NCBI GenBank assembly: GCA_007695225.1 | Contig: REED01000036.1 | Coordinates: 1-47,749, forward strand | Reading direction: 5' to 3' | Length of the DNA stretch: 47,749 nt | DNA from: Gemmatimonadales bacterium | GTDB lineage: Bacteria; Gemmatimonadota; Gemmatimonadetes; Longimicrobiales; Gaopeijiaceae | Shown here: piece after piece, positions 42,026 through 47,749 of the stretch | How the letters are laid out: the number at the start of each line of letters is the position of its first letter | How positions within the stretch are numbered: the first letter of the stretch is position 1 | The notes under the pieces: model-generated | Told to the model about the DNA's origin: nothing | Databases searched by the model: none | The model's input: only the letters and a program-made list of their open reading frames with translations | Program-made: the position numbers and the translations under genes

Positions 42026-42450
42026 CAGACGCCCTCCGTAGCCCGGTCTTCCCGGAACCACTCGCGAATGTAGTCGATGGCCGCCGAGGTGGGGGTTCCG
42101 GGTCCGAAGAGCCGACCGACGCCTCGGGATTCCAGCTCCTTCACGTCATCCTCCGGGATGATTCCGCCGCCGGTGAGGAGGATGTGGTCCGCACCCTGCT
42201 CCCGGAGCAGGTTCTGCACCCGTGGGAAGAGGGTCATGTGGGCCCCGGAGAGGACGGACATGGCCACCACGTCCACGTCCTCCTGGACGGCGGCGCTGAC
42301 GATCATCTCCGGGGTCTGGTGCAGGCCGGTGTAGATCACCTCGAAGCCGGCATCCCGGAAGGAACTGGCGATAACCTTTGCCCCCCGGTCGTGTCCGTCC
42401 AGGCCGGGCTTCGCCACCAACACCCGGATCTTGCGTTCCCCGTCACTCAT
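42025..42450 (-). CDS. icmB: B12-binding small subunit of an acyl-CoA mutase (IcmB-like)
   Basis: 141 residues, the length of isobutyryl-CoA mutase small subunits. The cobalamin motif DxHxxG is Asp18-Gly-His20-Asp-Arg-Gly23 ([16 protein letters not shown]); His20 would be the lower axial cobalt ligand. [14 protein letters not shown] and [13 protein letters not shown] are the other dimethylbenzimidazole-pocket segments. It pairs with the large subunit gene at 44281-46008, 1.8 kb upstream on the same strand, instead of being fused. The ATG at 42450 has GGAG eight bases upstream; earlier ATGs are less consistent with the family. It is the first gene of a tight run that continues into the carboxyltransferase (one-base overlap) and AtuA. 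Confidence 0.93.
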   Translation of the reverse strand: MSDGERKIRVLVAKPGLDGHDRGAKVIASSFRDAGFEVIYTGLHQTPEMIVSAAVQEDVDVVAMSVLSGAHMTLFPRVQNLLREQGADHILLTGGGIIPEDDVKELESRGVGRLFGPGTPTSAAIDYIREWFREDRATEGV

Positions 42451-42545
42451 CTGCGTCGCTCCATGGAAGGTGGACCTCCCGCTCATGTTCATGCATAGCT
42501 CATTCGGCAGGTAGCCCCTAAAAGTATGAAGGACCGTCGGTCCGG

Positions 42546-43298
42546 TCACCCGCTGGCCTTGTCGCCGGGCCCCCGATGGGAGAGACGGCGAAGGTAGTCG
42601 GGTAGATGCAGCACCGACGGGATGCGGTCCACGGGGTGCTCCAGGCGTCCCGAAGGGTCCAGGAGGAGCGCCTGGAGACCCGCCCTCCGGGCCCCCACCA
42701 CGTCCACGGGGTAGAGGTCCCCGACGTACAGGACCTCGCGGGCAGGGAGCCCCAGGCGCCGGATCCCTTCATGGAAGATGGCGGGATCGGGCTTCTCCAC
42801 CCCCACCTCCTGGGAATCCATCACGAACTCCACTCGACTCCGGAGGCCGGTTCTCTCCAGGACCGACTCCATCCGTCCATCGGCATTGGAGATCACCCCC
42901 AGCCGATAGCCCTTGGCCAGAAGGAGGTCCAATGCCTCGCCGGTCCCCGCCTCCACCCGGGTCCAGAGGTGGGACCGCCGGTGTTCCTCCACCAACCGTT
43001 CCCCTACCCGGTCCAGGGCGTCCTCCGGAATCCCGCTTCGACGGAACAGGGTGAGGAAATACTCTCGCCACAGGTGGGGTTCGGTGCCGGTGGCCCCCTC
43101 CTGGACCCGGTCGGACAATTGATGCCGGGCGATGAGTTCGGCCTGCTGGAACCTCTCTTCCTCTCCCTGGACACCCACCTCGGCGTAGATGCGGAAGATC
43201 CGCTTCCGGTCCGCGAAGACCAGGGTATTGCCGGCATCCAGGAGGATGGCACGGGGGTGCGGGGACTCCACCGGTTCGGACGGCGACCTGGGGACCAT
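42546..43298 (-). CDS. HAD-superfamily hydrolase
   Basis: About 250 residues. Motif I is [10 protein letters not shown] (nucleophile Asp, the second Asp of the usual DxD replaced by Gly, as in HDHD3/REG-2 and haloacid-dehalogenase-like proteins), motif [10 protein letters not shown], motif III the Lys of EKPDPAIF and motif [14 protein letters not shown]. Between I and II lies a helical cap. It probably hydrolyses a phosphate ester; whether it acts on a side product of the neighbouring acyl-CoA pathway is unknown. Start at the ATG 43298; earlier codons in frame are proline-rich and overlap the next gene. It lies between the two mutase subunit genes. No clear ribosome site. Confidence 0.88.
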   Translation of the reverse strand: MVPRSPSEPVESPHPRAILLDAGNTLVFADRKRIFRIYAEVGVQGEEERFQQAELIARHQLSDRVQEGATGTEPHLWREYFLTLFRRSGIPEDALDRVGERLVEEHRRSHLWTRVEAGTGEALDLLLAKGYRLGVISNADGRMESVLERTGLRSRVEFVMDSQEVGVEKPDPAIFHEGIRRLGLPAREVLYVGDLYPVDVVGARRAGLQALLLDPSGRLEHPVDRIPSVLHLPDYLRRLSHRGPGDKASG

Positions 43299-43350
43299 GG
43301 GACCGGGGAAGTTGGGGGGCAGAAGGGAGACGGGGGGCTGGGGGGAGGAC

Positions 43351-44217
43351 CTACACCATGAGGGCCCGAGCCGCCAGGAGAGGCGCCACCAGTTCCACCT
43401 GGCCCTCGACCTCCATTCCGGTTCGGATCTCCTTTTCCGAGGGATGCCGGAGGAAGACCCTCCATGCCAGGGCCGGCTCCATCCGGACCCGGAGGGTGGG
43501 ATGCCCCACCGTCCCCTCCAGAAGGCGCCAGCCGCCCAGGGGATCGTTGGCTGAAACGCTCCCGCGCTCCACCACCCAGGCCCCTCCGTGGTCCCCCGGG
43601 ACCTCGATCTGCACCCGGGTCCCAGCGGGCAGGTCTTCCCGGGCGTAGGCCGCCGGGAGGGCGTGAGCCGCCACCGCCAGCAGGGGCCCCAACATCCACG
43701 GGGCGGTGAGGGGGAGGGCACCCACCGCATCCCGGATCTGCTGCTGATGATGCCACCGCTCCACGAACTCCCGACCCACATCCATCCAATTGGAGGATTC
43801 GGACTGTCCGGCCCAGGCCACGGGGAAGCGTGCGGGAACATCCGGGTCCAGGGACTCGAAGAGTTCCCCCACCCGAGGGCCCGTCACTTCCAGAAGCTCC
43901 AGGAGGACCGCCGGACTCAGGCGCTCCACCGCCCGGATCCAATCGGCGTTGAGCTGGTTCAGCCAATGCACCATGCCGTCGTAGTCTTCCGGCGAAGCCG
44001 GCGACTCCGGAGCGGAATGCCCGTCGCGCTGGAAGGAGAGGCGCCGAAGATCCCCGTCCAGGAGGTGGGCCGCCACATCCCGGACACGCCACCCCCCCGG
44101 AGTCGCCTGGATCATCCAGTCCTGCGGATCAAGGGGTCGAAGAACCCGGATCAGATCCTCATGGAGGGGCGTGAAGAGATGCGCCGTGGGAACGGGACGG
44201 GGAGAGCTGAGGGACAC
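43351..44217 (-). CDS. DinB/maleylpyruvate-isomerase-like metal-binding protein
   Basis: 288 residues. The N-terminal two thirds (about 5-185) match the four-helix DinB/MDMPI-N fold: LHEDLIRVLRPLDPQDWM, GGWRVRDVAAHLLDGDLRRL with a metal-ligand His, and ERWHHQQQIRDAVG with two more histidines. The C-terminal third (about 200-288) is beta-rich and resembles the MDMPI C-terminal or SCP2-like domain. Related proteins are mycothiol-dependent isomerases or unknown thiol-transferases; mycothiol is an actinobacterial cofactor, so the cofactor here is unknown. It follows the mutase large subunit behind a strong hairpin, so it may have its own promoter. Confidence 0.84.
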   Translation of the reverse strand: MSLSSPRPVPTAHLFTPLHEDLIRVLRPLDPQDWMIQATPGGWRVRDVAAHLLDGDLRRLSFQRDGHSAPESPASPEDYDGMVHWLNQLNADWIRAVERLSPAVLLELLEVTGPRVGELFESLDPDVPARFPVAWAGQSESSNWMDVGREFVERWHHQQQIRDAVGALPLTAPWMLGPLLAVAAHALPAAYAREDLPAGTRVQIEVPGDHGGAWVVERGSVSANDPLGGWRLLEGTVGHPTLRVRMEPALAWRVFLRHPSEKEIRTGMEVEGQVELVAPLLAARALMV

Positions 44218-44237
44218 GAAGCCTCACTGGGGTTGGG

Positions 44238-44274
44238 CCGGGAGGACCCGGAGGGAGACTCCGGGTCCTCCCGG
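44238..44274 (-). terminator. 16-bp perfect hairpin after the mutase large subunit
   Basis: CCGGGAGGACCCGGAG (44238-44253) is the exact complement of 44259-44274 around GGAGA. It lies six bases beyond the mutase stop on the minus strand. No U-tract follows, so it may attenuate transcription or stabilise the mRNA end. Confidence 0.8.
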
Positions 44275-44280
44275 TGAAGA

Positions 44281-46008
<1,728 letters not shown>

Positions 46009-46069
46009 TCACACTCTCCTGGGGGGGGACGATGGTCTGTACGGAAGATGCTCGGCTCGGCAGAGGGGG

Positions 46070-47749
46070 TCAACGCGAGCCCACGCGGTACCCCACGTAG
46101 AAGGCCCGGTCCGCCACCGTGTTGCCGGTGAGGTCCAGGTGCTCGGAGCCGGTGAGATTCCGGACATCCAGGTAGAGGAGGCCCGCCAGCGCCGGCACTT
46201 CCAGGCGGAGGTCCATCTCCCGGTAGGTCTCTTCCCCACTTCGCCGGGCCTGCACCGTCCGGACCGTGAGGAAGGCGTCGTCGGGAAGGCGGTAGGTGTA
46301 CCCCACGATCCACTGATCCCGCAGGGGACGCAGGGCATACTTGGACTCCACCCCATCCTCCACCTCGGCGGAGACCGAGAGCCAGCTCCCCCCGGTGAAC
46401 ACCGAACTCCCTCCCCCCAGAGCCCACCGGGCCTCGGCCTCCAGTCCCCGGAAGCGGGCCACCGCCACGTTGCGCGTCTCCCAGAAGGCCTCGGAGCCCG
46501 GGGGACGGGCCCAATCGATGAGGTTCCGGGAGGTCCTCCGGAAGGCGGCCACATCCAACTGGAAGTCATCGTCGTCCACCCAACGGAACCCCACCTCCCA
46601 GGAATCGGATTCCTCGGGGAGGAGGTCCGGCGACGCCTGGTGGGCCGGATCCGTATAGTGCCGCTCCGTCCAGGAGGGACCCCGGAAGGAGCGCCCCCAT
46701 GACGCCCGGAGTCGGAGGTCGTCCTCCACCGGGATGGCGATGGCCAGGGAGGGGGAGACGAAGTCCCCCCATCGGTCGTGCTCGTCCAGGCGGAGTCCGG
46801 CGGAGAGGTCCACCCCCCCCTGGGTGGCGAAGGCGCCTTCCCCAAAGAGGGCCCACCGCTCCTCGTCCCGGGTCCCCAGGCTGTTGCTCTCCAGTCGATC
46901 CCGGCCCATCTCACCGCCCAGCGCAACAGAAAGGCGATCCGAGAGATGGATCCGGCTGACCAGCTCTCCGCCCAGCTGGGTCGATTCGTGCTGATTCCGG
47001 TAGACCGCCGGGTCGTTCCGGATCAGAATGAAGTCATCGGTGTGCTCCCTCCAGGTGAGGCGGGGCTCCAGCTGGATGCGGCCGGCCCCCTGGGGCCGCC
47101 AGCCCACCGACGCCGTGGTGGCCCGGGTGGATTCGAAGGAGGGGAAGGGCGCGTAGAAGTCATCGGCCCCGAAGTCTCGTTCCCCCCGGGCGGCATCGGC
47201 GACCAGGCGCCCCGAGAAGAGGGGGAAGCGAAGGGTGGCGCTTCCCAGGAGCTGCTCCCAGTCCGTCCCCTCCCGGTGCCCGTCGGAGGACGCCATCTCC
47301 CCGGAGACCTGGAGGGACGCCTGGCTTCCAAGGGGGAGGCCTCCCTGCCCCGAGAGGGTGCGGGTATCGAAGGTCCCTCCTTCGGCGCGGAAGCCCCACG
47401 ACGCGTCGTCCCGGGTGACCACGTTCACCACGCCTCCCACGGCATCCCCGCCGTAGAGGACGGAGGCCGGACCCCGGAGGATCTCGATTCGCTCGACCCG
47501 GTCCAGGGGGATGGCCAGGTTTAGGTCGAAGTGCCCGGTCTGGGGATCACTCACCCGCTTTCCGTCCACCAGGACCAGGACCTGTTCGAAGCCGGCTCCC
47601 CGCAGGGAGAGGTCGGACTGGGCGGGAGAGCGGGACCCCAGTTCCACCCCCACTCCCCACCGGAGGGCGTCGGCCACGTTCCTTGCCGGAAGACTCCGGA
47701 GCTCGTTTCGATCCAGGATCTGGATGGACCGGGTGCGGAGGGGAAGGTC
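46070..47749 (-). CDS. TonB-dependent outer-membrane receptor, N-terminus outside the window
   Basis: 559 residues of a receptor whose frame stays open to the window edge, so signal peptide, TonB box and part of the plug are missing. Plug domain: NELRSLPARNVADALRWGVG, LSLRGAGFEQVLVLVDGKRV, ERIEILRGPASVLYGGDAVGGVVNVVTR. The rest is a 22-strand-type barrel with repeated aromatic strands and the C-terminal DRAFYVGYRVGSR. The layout is that of BtuB-like receptors for vitamin B12, although iron or sugar receptors share it. Its place beside the B12-dependent mutase suggests cobalamin uptake; this is inference. The gap to icmA is 61 bp. Confidence 0.93.
   Translation of the reverse strand, partial: DLPLRTRSIQILDRNELRSLPARNVADALRWGVGVELGSRSPAQSDLSLRGAGFEQVLVLVDGKRVSDPQTGHFDLNLAIPLDRVERIEILRGPASVLYGGDAVGGVVNVVTRDDASWGFRAEGGTFDTRTLSGQGGLPLGSQASLQVSGEMASSDGHREGTDWEQLLGSATLRFPLFSGRLVADAARGERDFGADDFYAPFPSFESTRATTASVGWRPQGAGRIQLEPRLTWREHTDDFILIRNDPAVYRNQHESTQLGGELVSRIHLSDRLSVALGGEMGRDRLESNSLGTRDEERWALFGEGAFATQGGVDLSAGLRLDEHDRWGDFVSPSLAIAIPVEDDLRLRASWGRSFRGPSWTERHYTDPAHQASPDLLPEESDSWEVGFRWVDDDDFQLDVAAFRRTSRNLIDWARPPGSEAFWETRNVAVARFRGLEAEARWALGGGSSVFTGGSWLSVSAEVEDGVESKYALRPLRDQWIVGYTYRLPDDAFLTVRTVQARRSGEETYREMDLRLEVPALAGLLYLDVRNLTGSEHLDLTGNTVADRAFYVGYRVGSR

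Noticed and set aside
40418..42073. Long plus-strand open frame (about 550 codons) opposite the carboxyltransferase gene
   Set aside because: It mirrors a clearly recognisable enzyme on the minus strand and encodes His/Pro/Gly-rich sequence with no family match. High GC produces such antisense frames; the same holds for long frames opposite acnA (6365-8170), the glucan synthase (31040-32815, 33098-35011) and rng.

Overview
The window is about 47.7 kb of GC-rich, densely packed bacterial chromosome. I see no phage, insertion sequence or CRISPR signal. Gene content (RNase G followed by rplU and rpmA, FloA/NfeD, an NdvB-like glucan synthase, a TonB-dependent receptor, many acyl-CoA enzymes), the frequent GTG starts and the overall style suggest a Gram-negative, aerobic, heterotrophic bacterium. 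Gemmatimonadota is my best guess, but this is inference: no rRNA or other firm phylogenetic marker is present.

Layout. 1-6.2 kb: a minus-strand tRNA-Leu(CAA); a small membrane protein and a lipoprotein; a tightly overlapping plus-strand operon of a sarcosine-oxidase-like FAD amine oxidase, an ornithine-cyclodeaminase-family dehydrogenase and a YihY/BrkB membrane protein; then, on the minus strand, a zinc-dependent phospholipase-C-like protein and a small HNH nuclease. 6.4-9.4 kb: aconitase acnA with two strong hairpins behind it. 9.5-13.9 kb (minus): a membrane-microdomain operon of lipoprotein, NfeD protease, flotillin-like FloA and an acidic single-pass membrane protein. 14.1-20.9 kb (plus): a TetR regulator with a promoter and a palindromic operator, crotonase, aldehyde dehydrogenase, thiolase, 3-hydroxyacyl-CoA dehydrogenase, a second crotonase and an AroQ-type chorismate mutase. 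20.8-27.3 kb (minus): lytic transglycosylase, rpmA, rplU, rng, acyl-CoA dehydrogenase and a short RecQ. 27.4-36.1 kb: one 8.7-kb gene for a cyclic beta-1,2-glucan synthase. 36.3-37.3 kb: a tandem universal stress protein. 37.5-47.7 kb (minus): a coenzyme-B12 and acyl-CoA cluster (small membrane protein, LiuC-like hydratase, split AtuA, carboxyltransferase, mutase B12 subunit, HAD hydrolase, DinB/MDMPI-like protein, mutase large subunit), and a TonB-dependent receptor cut by the window edge.

How it fits together. The two-part B12 mutase carries Phe104 and Gln222 where methylmalonyl-CoA mutase has Tyr89 and Arg207. This pair, with the same 118-residue spacing, is the known signature of isobutyryl-CoA mutase. 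Isobutyryl-CoA made from valine could therefore be converted to n-butyryl-CoA. The acyl-CoA dehydrogenase, crotonases, 3-hydroxyacyl-CoA dehydrogenase and thiolase elsewhere in the window would be enough to take butyryl-CoA to acetyl-CoA, which aconitase and the TCA cycle would consume. The B12 subunit sits in a compact operon with a biotin-dependent-type carboxyltransferase, a split AtuA (DUF1446) pair and a LiuC-like hydratase, with no biotin carboxylase nearby. I regard this as the best candidate for an undescribed pathway here.

A second pattern is the many short (10-24 bp) tandem duplications at gene ends. Two of them repeat the stop codon itself in frame.
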